Counted from the stretch's first letter, positions 7,894 to 14,722 are shown. The stretch: 14,780 nucleotides of DNA from Bacteroidota bacterium (GCA_021786655.1 JAJYMU010000225.1:1-14780); one strand, 5' to 3'. Numbers and translations: made by a program. The notes: generated by a model from the sequence alone, not told the origin.

Positions 7894-8121
7894 TTAAATA
7901 TCGTATTCGGGATTATGTTTTGTTTTACCGAGTTTAACTTTATTCCAAAGTCTTTCATGAAAGTAGTAAAGAGTCATTTTTGTGAAAACTTCTACAAGCC
8001 CGATTGACGCGGCTATTTTCAAATCACCCAAAATAATGAACGAGATAAGTACCGTGTCGAGCGTTCCGGTTATTCTCCATGAAACAGCTTTTAAAAAACT
8101 TCTGTATGATTTTTCGTGCAT
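7894..8121 (-). CDS. DUF2061 small membrane protein, first gene of the sulfate operon
   Basis: A 75-residue protein matching DUF2061 along its length: KAVSWRITGTLDTVLISFIILGD (about 12-34), then KIAASIGLVEVFTKMTLYYFHERLW (about 35-59). There are two predicted membrane helices joined by a very short turn, and the conserved HERxW signature follows the second. Function is unknown. Such genes are found beside sulfate-assimilation genes in other bacteria, and here it leads the operon with only ten bases to cysH. Roles in sulfate or sulfite movement, or in anchoring the pathway enzymes, are guesses. The ATG is preceded by GAGAGA, a weak ribosome-binding site. Confidence 0.87.
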   Translation of the reverse strand: MHEKSYRSFLKAVSWRITGTLDTVLISFIILGDLKIAASIGLVEVFTKMTLYYFHERLWNKVKLGKTKHNPEYDI

Positions 8122-8165
8122 TGTAAATCTCTCGTGTACTTCTATGAGTTATAGTAAACTTTTAC

Positions 8166-8196
8166 GGTACGGTTATATCCGTGCCTGATTTTTTTT
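8166..8196 (+). terminator. Hairpin plus eight-T tract inside the sulfate operon leader
   Basis: GGTACGG (8166-8172), loop TTATAT, CCGTGCC (8179-8185) pair over seven bases with one G-U on the plus strand, followed by TGA and eight T (8189-8196). As drawn it is a plus-strand intrinsic terminator, which would stop antisense transcription running toward aceE. On the minus strand the same stem has a C-A mismatch and no U-tract after it, so it would not terminate the operon. It could instead be an operator or a leader structure. A 12-base palindrome, GTAAACTTTTAC, abuts it at 8154-8165. Confidence 0.35.
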
Positions 8197-8202
8197 ATCG
8201 TT

Positions 8203-8234
8203 CTAAAATTATTTTATGTGTAAAAAGGTTTTAG
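8203..8234 (-). promoter_or_regulatory. AU-rich hairpin just after the cysteine leader stop codon
   Basis: On the minus strand CUAAAA (8234-8229) pairs with UUUUAG (8208-8203), and within it UUUUA pairs with UAAAA around a CACA loop, giving 11 base pairs with one internal loop. It begins three bases after the stop codon of the Cys-rich mini-ORF. A ribosome paused on the last Cys codons or at the stop would therefore cover its first arm. It is weak (A-U only), and its role is inferred purely from position. Confidence 0.3.
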
Positions 8235-8237
8235 GAA

Positions 8238-8279
8238 TTAACAGCAACAACAGAGGGACATTCGAAAGGTGCACATCAT
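8238..8279 (-). CDS. Putative cysteine-sensing leader peptide of the sulfate operon
   Basis: A mini-ORF reading M-MCTFRMSLCCCC-stop, with the four terminal cysteines encoded TGT TGT TGC TGT directly before TAA (8238-8240). It has five cysteines in 13 codons. It lies on the same strand as the sulfate/cysteine operon, its stop 116 bases before the DUF2061 start. This is the architecture of an amino-acid attenuator leader, in which a ribosome starved for Cys-tRNA stalls in the Cys run. Polycysteine leader ORFs acting on sulfur operons are known in mycobacteria; their use here is inference. Starts are possible at ATG 8279, 8276 or 8261. The frame is also open back to ATG 8387, which has GAAAGG six bases upstream, giving 49 codons. 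An overlapping +1 frame (GTG 8274, stop 8209) encodes five leucines over the same bases. Confidence 0.55.
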   Translation of the reverse strand: MMCTFRMSLCCCC

Positions 8280-8415
8280 TCGGCTTGTGCGGAGTGATGA
8301 ATCGTTTTGCTGAACGGAAAAATAATTGCTGCTCACAGCGTTGTATGGAATTTTTATAATCCCCGAATCTATTTGCGACTTACGCATTGTTGACCTTTCA
8401 AAAAATATTATTGAT

Positions 8416-8446
8416 AAAAAAAAGCCCTTCGTGTTTCGAAGGGCTT
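8416..8446 (-). terminator. Strong intrinsic terminator (minus strand)
   Basis: AAGCCCTTCG (8422-8431) and CGAAGGGCTT (8437-8446) form a perfect ten-base stem with a five-base loop. On the minus strand it is followed by eight T (8423-8416). The plus strand has no T-tract after it, so the direction is minus. It closes the small transcription unit that starts near 8565. No gene other than the small ORF lies between that promoter and this terminator. Confidence 0.85.
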
Positions 8447-8474
8447 GTCTAAAAAATTTTATCTATGATAAAGT

Positions 8475-8564
8475 TTAGGCAATCTCCTCCGCGTGCGGAT
8501 AGGTGTTCATACACATTGCCATCATTAAAATATTACTTGCACTATTTATTTCGTTCCGTTTCAT
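8475..8564 (-). CDS. Small ORF of unknown function (29 aa), nearly leaderless
   Basis: It begins MKRNEINSASN, has a Met-rich centre with MMAMCM at residues 14-19, and ends NTYPHAEEIA before TAA. No Shine-Dalgarno precedes the ATG, but the ATG lies only eight bases after a near-perfect TAnnTTTG -7 box, so the mRNA would be leaderless or almost so. A strong terminator follows about 30 bases after the stop, defining a transcript of roughly 150 nt. No membrane segment or recognised family is visible. The alternative is a small noncoding RNA in which the ORF is fortuitous; base pairing I could find by eye (UCCG/CGGA around 8484-8495) is modest. Confidence 0.4.
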   Translation of the reverse strand: MKRNEINSASNILMMAMCMNTYPHAEEIA

Positions 8565-8572
8565 AACTGTTG

Positions 8573-8603
8573 CAAAAGTAAAGAAACGAGAAAGTAATGT
8601 CAA
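8573..8603 (-). promoter_or_regulatory. Bacteroidota-type promoter driving the small unit
   Basis: On the minus strand TTGACA (8603-8598), a 17-base spacer and TACTTTTG (8580-8573) match the -33 TTG and -7 TAnnTTTG boxes of the Bacteroidota housekeeping sigma factor. A start four to eight bases beyond the -7 box falls at 8569-8565, at or just before the ATG at 8564. It could also be the distal promoter of the sulfate operon if the terminator at 8416-8446 is read through. Confidence 0.65.
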
Positions 8604-8762
8604 GTTTAGTTGCTCGTTTGCAATATAATGGTGATGATGTGATATTGTTTACTGAACTTAAGTGATTTTTTCGAGTTAAATGAACTATCCTAAGCCAAAC
8701 CTCGTTATTTATTATGTAATGTTCTGCTGAATAGCTGAATAGAATTCAAAGGACAGAATTGC

Positions 8763-8770
8763 TAAATTTG
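8763..8770 (+). promoter_or_regulatory. Probable -7 box of the aceE promoter
   Basis: TAAATTTG matches TAnnTTTG exactly and lies 63 bases before the aceE ATG on the same strand. The -33 position has only TTCAAA (8745-8750), a weak match. It predicts a 5' leader of about 55-60 bases. Confidence 0.45.
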
Positions 8771-8833
8771 TGCGCTGATTTTCCAGCGTATTCAGTCTTC
8801 CATTCTAAAAGAGAATTATAAAGGATCTATAAA

Positions 8834-11527
8834 ATGAACGAAAACAACAATGGCTTTACGAGCATTGATGAAGTTGAACTTCGCGAATGGCTTGAATCAC
8901 TTGAGTATGTGCTTCAATCGGGCGGATCAGAAAAAGTGCGAGAGCTGCTTCATAACCTTGATACTTATGCGCATGAATCCGGTGTCGATCTGCCGTTCAC
9001 TGCCAATACGCCATACATAAATACAATTCCGAAAGAACAAGAACCTCCTTTTCCTGGCGGAAGAGAAATTGAACGCCGCATCAAAAGTTTAATACGGTGG
9101 AATGCAATGGCGATGGTTGTTCGCGCCAACAAAGAAGAAGCCGGCATCGGCGGACACATTTCAACTTACGCTTCGGCGGCAACTTTATATGAAATCGGGT
9201 TCAATCATTTCTTCCGCGGCAAAGACGGAAATTCCGAAGGCGATATAATTTATTTTCAAGGACATGCCGCGCCGGGAATTTATGCCCGTGCATTTCTCGA
9301 AGGAAGAATTTCAAAAGAACAACTGCAAAATTTCAGACGTGAATTAAAACCCGGCGGCGGACTTTCATCGTATCCTCATCCGTGGCTGATGCCCGACTTT
9401 TGGGAATTTCCAACAGTGTCGATGGGACTCGGGCCAATCCAGGCAATTTACCAAGCCCGCTTCGCCAGATATTTAGAAGACCGCGGTTTGAAAAAACCAA
9501 GCGATCAAAAAGTTTGGGCGTTTCTTGGCGACGGCGAAACCGACGAGCCTGAAACTCTCGGCGCAATTTCACTTGCCGCTCGCGAACATCTCGATAATTT
9601 AATTTTTGTTATCAATTGTAATTTGCAGCGACTCGATGGACCGGTTCGCGGAAACGGAAATATTATTCAAGAACTTGAAGCTAGTTTCCGCGGCGCAGGT
9701 TGGAATGTAATCAAAGTAATTTGGGGCAGCGATTGGGACCCGCTTTTCGATGCTGACAAAACCGGATTATTAATCAAACGGATGCACGAAGTTCTTGACG
9801 GCGAATCTCAAAATCTTGTAGTCCGCGGCGGAAAATACATTCGAGATAATTTCTTTGGAAAATATCCGGAGCTTGTTAAGCTTGTTGAAAAATACACCGA
9901 CGAACAATTGGAAAAAATGAAACGCGGCGGACACGATCCGGAAAAAGTTTATGCCGCATACAAATCCGCAGTTGAACACAAAGGCGCTCCGACGGTTATT
10001 CTTGCAAAGACGGTTAAAGGTTACGGACTTGGTGAAGCGGGCGAAGGAAAAAATATTACTCACCAACAGAAAAAATTAAACGAAGATGAACTCAAAGAAT
10101 TTCGCAGCCGTTTTTCAATTCCTATCAGTGATGATGAAATAGGCAAAGCGCCGTTTTACAGACCTTCGGAAGATTCACCGGAAATTCATTATCTAAAAGA
10201 TAGACGAAAAACACTCGGCGGTTATGTCCCGAAGAGAGTTGTAAAAGCTTCGCCGCTAAAAACTCCATCCGAAGAATTGTTCGAAGAATTTTACGCCGGA
10301 ACCGAAGGGCGCGAAGTTTCGACAACAATGGTTTTTGTGCGCATACTTGCAAAACTTCTGCGCGATAAAGAAGTAGGTCACTTGGTTGTTCCAATCGTTC
10401 CCGATGAAGCAAGAACATTCGGCATGGAAGCTCTCTTCAGACAAGTTGGAATCTACGCGCACACTGGTCAACTTTATGAACCGGTTGATAAAGACAGTCT
10501 GCTTTATTACAAAGAAGCTAAGAATGGTCAGATACTTGAAGAAGGAATTACCGAAGCCGGATCAATGTCGTCATTCCTTGCAGCAGGAACTTCGTACGCA
10601 ACACACGGCATCAACACAATTCCGTTCTTCACTTACTATTCAATGTTCGGCTTCCAGAGATTCGGCGATCTCGCATGGGCTGCCGGCGATATGCGATGCA
10701 AAGGATTTTTGCTCGGCGCTACTGCCGGACGAACAACTCTTGCGGGCGAGGGATTGCAGCATCAAGACGGCAATAGTCATCTGCTTGCTTACACAATTCC
10801 AAATCTTGTTGCTTACGATCCGGCTTTCGCATTTGAGCTTGCCGTAATAATCCGCGACGGAATTTACCGCATGTACGAAAAGCAAGAAAGTGTTTATTAC
10901 TACATCACAATTATGAATGAGAATTACGCTCAACCTGAAATGCCTGGCGGGTCCGCTTCAGCAAAAAATGTTAAGGAAGGAATTTTGAAAGGCATGTACA
11001 AGTTCAGAGCGAGTGCGTTGAAAGATCAAAAGTTGAAAGCTCATTTGATGGGAAGCGGAACGATATTGAACGAAGTAATTAAAGCACAGGAAATTCTTGA
11101 AAGCAAATACAATGTTTCTGCCGATGTATGGAGCGTAACGAGTTACAAAAATCTCCATCTTGATGCACAGGAAACGGAAAGATGGAATATGCTGCATCCT
11201 GATCAGCAGCCGAAGGTGCCGTACATTTCCCAAGCTACAAAAGGCGAAAACGGCGTGTTTGTTGCCGCATCAGATTATGTTCAACTGATGAAAGATTCTC
11301 TCGCAAGATTTTTACCGGGACAGTTTCATTCACTCGGAACATTTGGTTTTGGAAGAAGCGAAGGAAGACAGTCATTGCGTGATTTCTTTGAGGTGGACGC
11401 CAAGCACATTGTATATGCAACGCTTTATTCGCTGATGAAAGACGGAAAGATAAAATTGGATGTTGTGAAGAAAGCAGCGAAAGAATTAAATATTAATCCG
11501 GAGAAACCGAATCCGGCAAAGACATAA
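8834..11527 (+). CDS. aceE: Pyruvate dehydrogenase E1 component, homodimeric type
   Basis: An 897-residue thiamine-diphosphate enzyme (E. coli AceE is 887) that decarboxylates pyruvate and acetylates the lipoyl groups of E2. It is the single-chain homodimeric form, not the alpha/beta type. Landmarks are EEAGIGGHIST (102-111), FQGHAAPGIYAR (141-152), and the ThDP/Mg motif starting GDGETDEPETLGA at 232-244 and ending in INCNLQRLDGPVRGNG near 260-275. A transketolase-like pyrimidine-binding domain lies in the middle (VVPDEARTFGMEALFRQVG, about 522-540), followed by ITEAGSMSSFLAAGTSYATHG. A C-terminal domain ends the chain. AAGGA at 8821-8825 lies eight bases before the ATG. It is followed 110 bases later by aceF. 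The only nearby box resembling a promoter is at 8763-8770. Confidence 0.97.
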   Translation: MNENNNGFTSIDEVELREWLESLEYVLQSGGSEKVRELLHNLDTYAHESGVDLPFTANTPYINTIPKEQEPPFPGGREIERRIKSLIRWNAMAMVVRANKEEAGIGGHISTYASAATLYEIGFNHFFRGKDGNSEGDIIYFQGHAAPGIYARAFLEGRISKEQLQNFRRELKPGGGLSSYPHPWLMPDFWEFPTVSMGLGPIQAIYQARFARYLEDRGLKKPSDQKVWAFLGDGETDEPETLGAISLAAREHLDNLIFVINCNLQRLDGPVRGNGNIIQELEASFRGAGWNVIKVIWGSDWDPLFDADKTGLLIKRMHEVLDGESQNLVVRGGKYIRDNFFGKYPELVKLVEKYTDEQLEKMKRGGHDPEKVYAAYKSAVEHKGAPTVILAKTVKGYGLGEAGEGKNITHQQKKLNEDELKEFRSRFSIPISDDEIGKAPFYRPSEDSPEIHYLKDRRKTLGGYVPKRVVKASPLKTPSEELFEEFYAGTEGREVSTTMVFVRILAKLLRDKEVGHLVVPIVPDEARTFGMEALFRQVGIYAHTGQLYEPVDKDSLLYYKEAKNGQILEEGITEAGSMSSFLAAGTSYATHGINTIPFFTYYSMFGFQRFGDLAWAAGDMRCKGFLLGATAGRTTLAGEGLQHQDGNSHLLAYTIPNLVAYDPAFAFELAVIIRDGIYRMYEKQESVYYYITIMNENYAQPEMPGGSASAKNVKEGILKGMYKFRASALKDQKLKAHLMGSGTILNEVIKAQEILESKYNVSADVWSVTSYKNLHLDAQETERWNMLHPDQQPKVPYISQATKGENGVFVAASDYVQLMKDSLARFLPGQFHSLGTFGFGRSEGRQSLRDFFEVDAKHIVYATLYSLMKDGKIKLDVVKKAAKELNINPEKPNPAKT

Positions 11528-11536
11528 TAAATTCTG

Positions 11537-11612
11537 TGTCATTCCGGAGAAGCGTAGCGCCATCCGGAATCCATAATTTAGTGATAGATGCCGGATCAAG
11601 TCCGGCATGACA
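11537..11612. repeat. Bipartite palindromic element between aceE and aceF
   Basis: Six-base terminal inverted repeats, TGTCAT (11537-11542) and ATGACA (11607-11612), bound two internal palindromes. ATTCCGGA (11541-11548) pairs with TCCGGAAT (11563-11570), and ATGCCGGA (11588-11595) pairs with TCCGGCAT (11601-11608). The arms are perfect over eight bases each. The organisation resembles a REP- or MITE-like dispersed element with CCGG cores. No T-tract follows, so it is not an intrinsic terminator for aceE. Confidence 0.75.
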
Positions 11613-11637
11613 AATAAAATTAGATTAGGAAACGAAA

Positions 11638-13335
11638 ATGATTGTAGATTTTAGATTACCTCATCTTGGCGACGGAATTAACTCCGCCGATGTAGTTAAA
11701 GTATTGGTTAAAGAGGGCGATCAGATAAAAATCGATCAGGTTGTTGTCGAAATCGAAACTGACAAAGCAACTGTTGAAGTTCCGTCGGATGTTGCCGGCA
11801 CTGTAAAAAAAGTTTTGGTGAAAGAAGGGAAAAAAGCAAATGTCGGAGAAACGTTAATTGAGATAGAAGTTAGCGGTCAGCAGTTAGCTGAGAGCGCTAG
11901 TGAAATTGGTTCGGTTAAGGAACAGAAGACGGAAATAAGAAATAAGGAATCAGAAGTAGTTGCATCACCATCAACTACTAATGACAAATCGCCAATGACC
12001 AAGCATTACGAATTCAAGATTCCAGCGCTTGGAGAAAATATTACGACGGTAAGCGTTTCGAAAGTTCTTGTTAAACCCGGCGATAAAGTAACTATCGATC
12101 AAATTGTTTTGGAAATTGAAACCGACAAAGCAACTGTGGAAGTGCCTACAGAAGTTGGCGGTGTTGTTAAGAGTGTTAAGATTAAAGAAGGTGAGAAAGC
12201 CGCTATAGGTCAAGTTGTTTTGGTGATCGAGACTTCAGAAACCGGAGCCGTTAAATCCGAACCGGTTAAAAGCGAAATGCCTACTCAACCAAGAGTTGCA
12301 TCTTCCAAAACTGAGGCGATACAACAAACCGGTCCTTCCGAGATCGATTTAACTCATCACATGCCTAAAGCCGTGATTGTTCCAAAAGATATTTCCAAAG
12401 TTGTCGTTCCGGCTGCGCCCTCTGTAAGAGGATTTTCTCGTGAGATCGGCGTTGATATCCACCAAGTGCGTGGCACCGGTCCACACGGAAGAATTTCTTT
12501 CGATGATGTGAAATCCTACGCAAAAAAATTAAATCAGCAAATTCAAAGCGGAGCGTTAGTTTCAGGTTCGTTTGGCGTTACAAAAGAAACTCTTCCAGAT
12601 TTTGCAAAGTGGGGCGGGATTGATCGCCAGCCGATGAGCAACATTCGAAGAAAAACAGCAGAGCATTTGGCTTATTCATGGACTACGATTCCGCATGTCA
12701 CTCAATTTGATAAAGCCGACATAACCGAACTTGAAAATTTAAGAAAGCAGTTCGGCAAAAAAGTTGATGACGCGGGCGGCAAACTCACCATCACCGCGGT
12801 ATTGCTGAAAGTTATTGCATCGGCGCTGAAAGTTTTTCCTCAATTCAGTTCAAGCGTTGACATGGAAAAGAGTGAGATCGTTTACAAAAAATATTACAAC
12901 ATCGGCGTTGCGGTCGATACAGACCGGGGTTTGCTCGTACCGGTGATTCGCGATGTTGACAAGAAGAACATAATTCAAATCAGCATCGAACTTGCCGAAG
13001 CATCTAAAAAGGCGCGGGACAAAAAACTTTCGCTGGAAGAAATGCAAGGCGGGTGTTTTACTATTTCCAATCTTGGCGGAATTGGCGGAACGTATTTCAC
13101 GCCGATTGTTAACTCGCCTGAAGTTGCAATTCTTGGTGTGTCCAAATCTTCTTTCGAACCGGTTTATGTTGACGGCAAGCCTGCCTTATCGGCAGACAGG
13201 CTCGAACCAAGATTGATGATGCCGCTTTCGCTTTCGTACGATCACAGAATAATTGACGGCGCGGACGGAATAAGATTTTTGCGATGGGTAGTTAACGCAC
13301 TTGAAAATCCATTCTTATTAAGTTTGGAAGGATAG
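11638..13335 (+). CDS. aceF: Dihydrolipoyllysine acetyltransferase (E2) of pyruvate dehydrogenase, two lipoyl domains
   Basis: A 565-residue E2 that accepts the acetyl group from AceE on its lipoyl arms and passes it to CoA, forming the core of the complex. Domains in order: lipoyl domain 1 (about 1-80, lipoylated Lys43 in ETDKATVEVP), a charged linker (82-120), lipoyl domain 2 (about 122-200, Lys164 in an identical ETDKATVEVP), a linker, the peripheral-subunit-binding domain (about 260-297, SVRGFSREIGVDIHQVRGTGPHGRI), and the catalytic domain (about 325-565). The catalytic domain carries the DHRIIDG motif, with His536 and Asp540. TTAGGA about eight bases before the ATG serves as ribosome-binding site. 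No lpd (E3) gene follows. Met120 begins a sequence that itself looks like a normal single-lipoyl E2 N-terminus. Confidence 0.95.
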   Translation: MIVDFRLPHLGDGINSADVVKVLVKEGDQIKIDQVVVEIETDKATVEVPSDVAGTVKKVLVKEGKKANVGETLIEIEVSGQQLAESASEIGSVKEQKTEIRNKESEVVASPSTTNDKSPMTKHYEFKIPALGENITTVSVSKVLVKPGDKVTIDQIVLEIETDKATVEVPTEVGGVVKSVKIKEGEKAAIGQVVLVIETSETGAVKSEPVKSEMPTQPRVASSKTEAIQQTGPSEIDLTHHMPKAVIVPKDISKVVVPAAPSVRGFSREIGVDIHQVRGTGPHGRISFDDVKSYAKKLNQQIQSGALVSGSFGVTKETLPDFAKWGGIDRQPMSNIRRKTAEHLAYSWTTIPHVTQFDKADITELENLRKQFGKKVDDAGGKLTITAVLLKVIASALKVFPQFSSSVDMEKSEIVYKKYYNIGVAVDTDRGLLVPVIRDVDKKNIIQISIELAEASKKARDKKLSLEEMQGGCFTISNLGGIGGTYFTPIVNSPEVAILGVSKSSFEPVYVDGKPALSADRLEPRLMMPLSLSYDHRIIDGADGIRFLRWVVNALENPFLLSLEG

Positions 13336-13382
13336 AAAAAAATCTTTATCATTATTCCATAACTATCTTTATAAATGAAAAG

Positions 13383-14711
13383 ATGAGACAAAATAGTTTG
13401 TTCGAAGAAATTGCTTTATTTGATGAAACAGAGATTAGTAACGGCAAAAAAAATAAATTAAATGATTCCGATAAAGCTTTTCATGATTGGTATAGATTTG
13501 TCCTTTCTTTTCCTCCTCATCTTGTAAAAAACTATATCTCAAAATTTGGCCTAGGTGCCAAAGACGTTTTGCTGGACCCATTTTGCGGAACAGGTACAAC
13601 TCTAGTGGAAGCAAAAAAAAATTTAATCCCGTCCATTGGAATTGAAGCTAATCCATTTGCTGCCTTTGCCTCCGATGTTAAAACCGATTGGAGTGTCAAC
13701 CCGAATCTTCTACTAAGTCAGGCTGGTGAAATTGTCGTAGAATACAGCGAGAGGTTGAGAAAAGATAAAATTTCCGATAATCCCGGTGTGGATAATTTGA
13801 ATGTAAAAAATTTGAGGAGACTTAATTATGAGCAGGAAAAACTTATAATACGAAATTCTATAAGTCCACTGCCATTACATAAGACTCTGGTTCTTTTAGA
13901 TATTCTCAACGATTATAAAGAATCAGAATTTCATAAATATTATTTAATAGCAGCTGCAAATGTGCTCGTCTATAAAATAAGTAATCTTCGATTTGGTCCA
14001 GAGGTTGGAGTAGGGAAAATAAAGAATGATTCTGCTGTAATAAGCGAATGGACTGAAGAAATCAATAAAATTGCAACTGATCTAATGCGATATTCAGATT
14101 ATAGCAATACGAATTCGCACATAATTGCAGATGATTCCCGTAATCTGGTTAAAATAATGAATGGGACAAAAGTTTCCGCCGTAATCACATCTCCACCTTA
14201 TCCCAACGAGAAAGATTACACTAGGACAACACGACTTGAATCTGTTCTTCTGGGATTTATAAATAATAAGGACGATCTTAGGAAACTTAAGCGGTCTTTA
14301 ATCAGATCAAATACAAGAGGTGTGTACAAAGGAGATACAGACGATGTGTATATTCAAGGTAACAGAGAAATTCAAAGAATAGCAGATGATATAGAGAAAA
14401 AAAGAAAACTGTTAGGGAAAACCTCTGGTTTTGAAAAATTGTATCACAAGGTTACTAAACTTTATTTCGGCGGAATGGCAAAACACCTTATAGATATGCA
14501 GACCATTCTGAGACCAAACTCTTACCTAGCTTATGTTGTGGGAGATCAGGCGTCGTACCTTAGAGTCATGATAAGAACGGGTAAACTAATCGGGGACATT
14601 GCCGAATCATTAGGATATGAGTTAGTTAACATAGATGTTTTCAGAAAGCGATTCTCGACTGTAACTCAGTCTTATTTGAATGAAGAAGTTGTGATTCTTA
14701 AATGGAAATAA
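13383..14711 (+). CDS. Amino DNA methyltransferase (N4-cytosine or N6-adenine), restriction-modification type
   Basis: A 442-residue SAM-dependent DNA methylase. The N-terminal DWYRFVLSFPPHLVKNYI (35-52) precedes the SAM-binding motif I, LLDPFCGTGTTLVEA (63-77), and GIEANPFAAFA (86-96). The catalytic motif IV, TSPPYPNEKDYTRT (269-282), comes some 190 residues later. Motif I before motif IV, with a long insert that may hold the target-recognition domain, is an alpha-like order. SPPY is common in N4mC enzymes and in some N6mA enzymes, so base and site cannot be assigned. It lies 47 bases after aceF with no terminator visible. Codon choice appears more AT-rich than in aceEF, which would fit horizontal acquisition. 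The stop overlaps the Shine-Dalgarno of the next gene. The start ATG has no strong ribosome-binding site; an ATG eight bases upstream stops at once. Confidence 0.92.
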   Translation: MRQNSLFEEIALFDETEISNGKKNKLNDSDKAFHDWYRFVLSFPPHLVKNYISKFGLGAKDVLLDPFCGTGTTLVEAKKNLIPSIGIEANPFAAFASDVKTDWSVNPNLLLSQAGEIVVEYSERLRKDKISDNPGVDNLNVKNLRRLNYEQEKLIIRNSISPLPLHKTLVLLDILNDYKESEFHKYYLIAAANVLVYKISNLRFGPEVGVGKIKNDSAVISEWTEEINKIATDLMRYSDYSNTNSHIIADDSRNLVKIMNGTKVSAVITSPPYPNEKDYTRTTRLESVLLGFINNKDDLRKLKRSLIRSNTRGVYKGDTDDVYIQGNREIQRIADDIEKKRKLLGKTSGFEKLYHKVTKLYFGGMAKHLIDMQTILRPNSYLAYVVGDQASYLRVMIRTGKLIGDIAESLGYELVNIDVFRKRFSTVTQSYLNEEVVILKWK

Positions 14712-14722
14712 AGGAGGGTGCA

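Larger units (their letters stand above)
8122..8833. other. Divergent intergenic region between the sulfate operon and aceE
   Basis: No ORF of ordinary size is present in these 712 bases. From left to right the region holds the sulfate operon leader (hairpin 8166-8196, AU-rich hairpin 8203-8234, cysteine-rich mini-ORF 8238-8279), then a minus-strand terminator (8416-8446), a 29-codon minus-strand ORF (8475-8564) and its promoter (8573-8603). The aceE promoter region follows, with a -7-like box at 8763-8770. Between about 8640 and 8750 I see only AT-rich sequence with a tandem GCTGAATA duplication at 8726-8741. I find no tRNA, rRNA or recognisable riboswitch such as a SAM box. Confidence 0.7.

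Noticed and set aside
8274..8299. CATCA/TGATG-bounded inverted repeat overlapping the leader start
   Set aside because: The pairing is better on the plus strand than in the operon mRNA (mismatches on the minus strand), so a role in hiding the leader start codon is not convincing.
8317..8324. TATTTTTC on the minus strand as a -7 box for the cysteine leader
   Set aside because: The last base mismatches TAnnTTTG and no TTG lies at the -33 position, so I did not list it as a promoter.
8122..8420. A SAM or other known riboswitch in the sulfate operon leader
   Set aside because: I could not find the conserved cores of SAM-type riboswitches by eye on the minus strand; the Cys mini-ORF explains the leader better.
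8441..8460. Terminator at 8416-8446 acting on the plus strand
   Set aside because: After the stem the plus strand reads GTCTAAAAAATTTT, lacking an immediate T-tract.
8624..8629. TATAAT on the plus strand as an aceE -10 box
   Set aside because: No -35-like sequence lies at proper spacing, and it is about 200 bases from the gene; the TAnnTTTG match at 8763-8770 is closer and fits the lineage better.
10386..10847. 153-codon ORF inside aceE in another frame
   Set aside because: It is a shadow of the aceE coding frame with no recognisable domain or ribosome-binding site.
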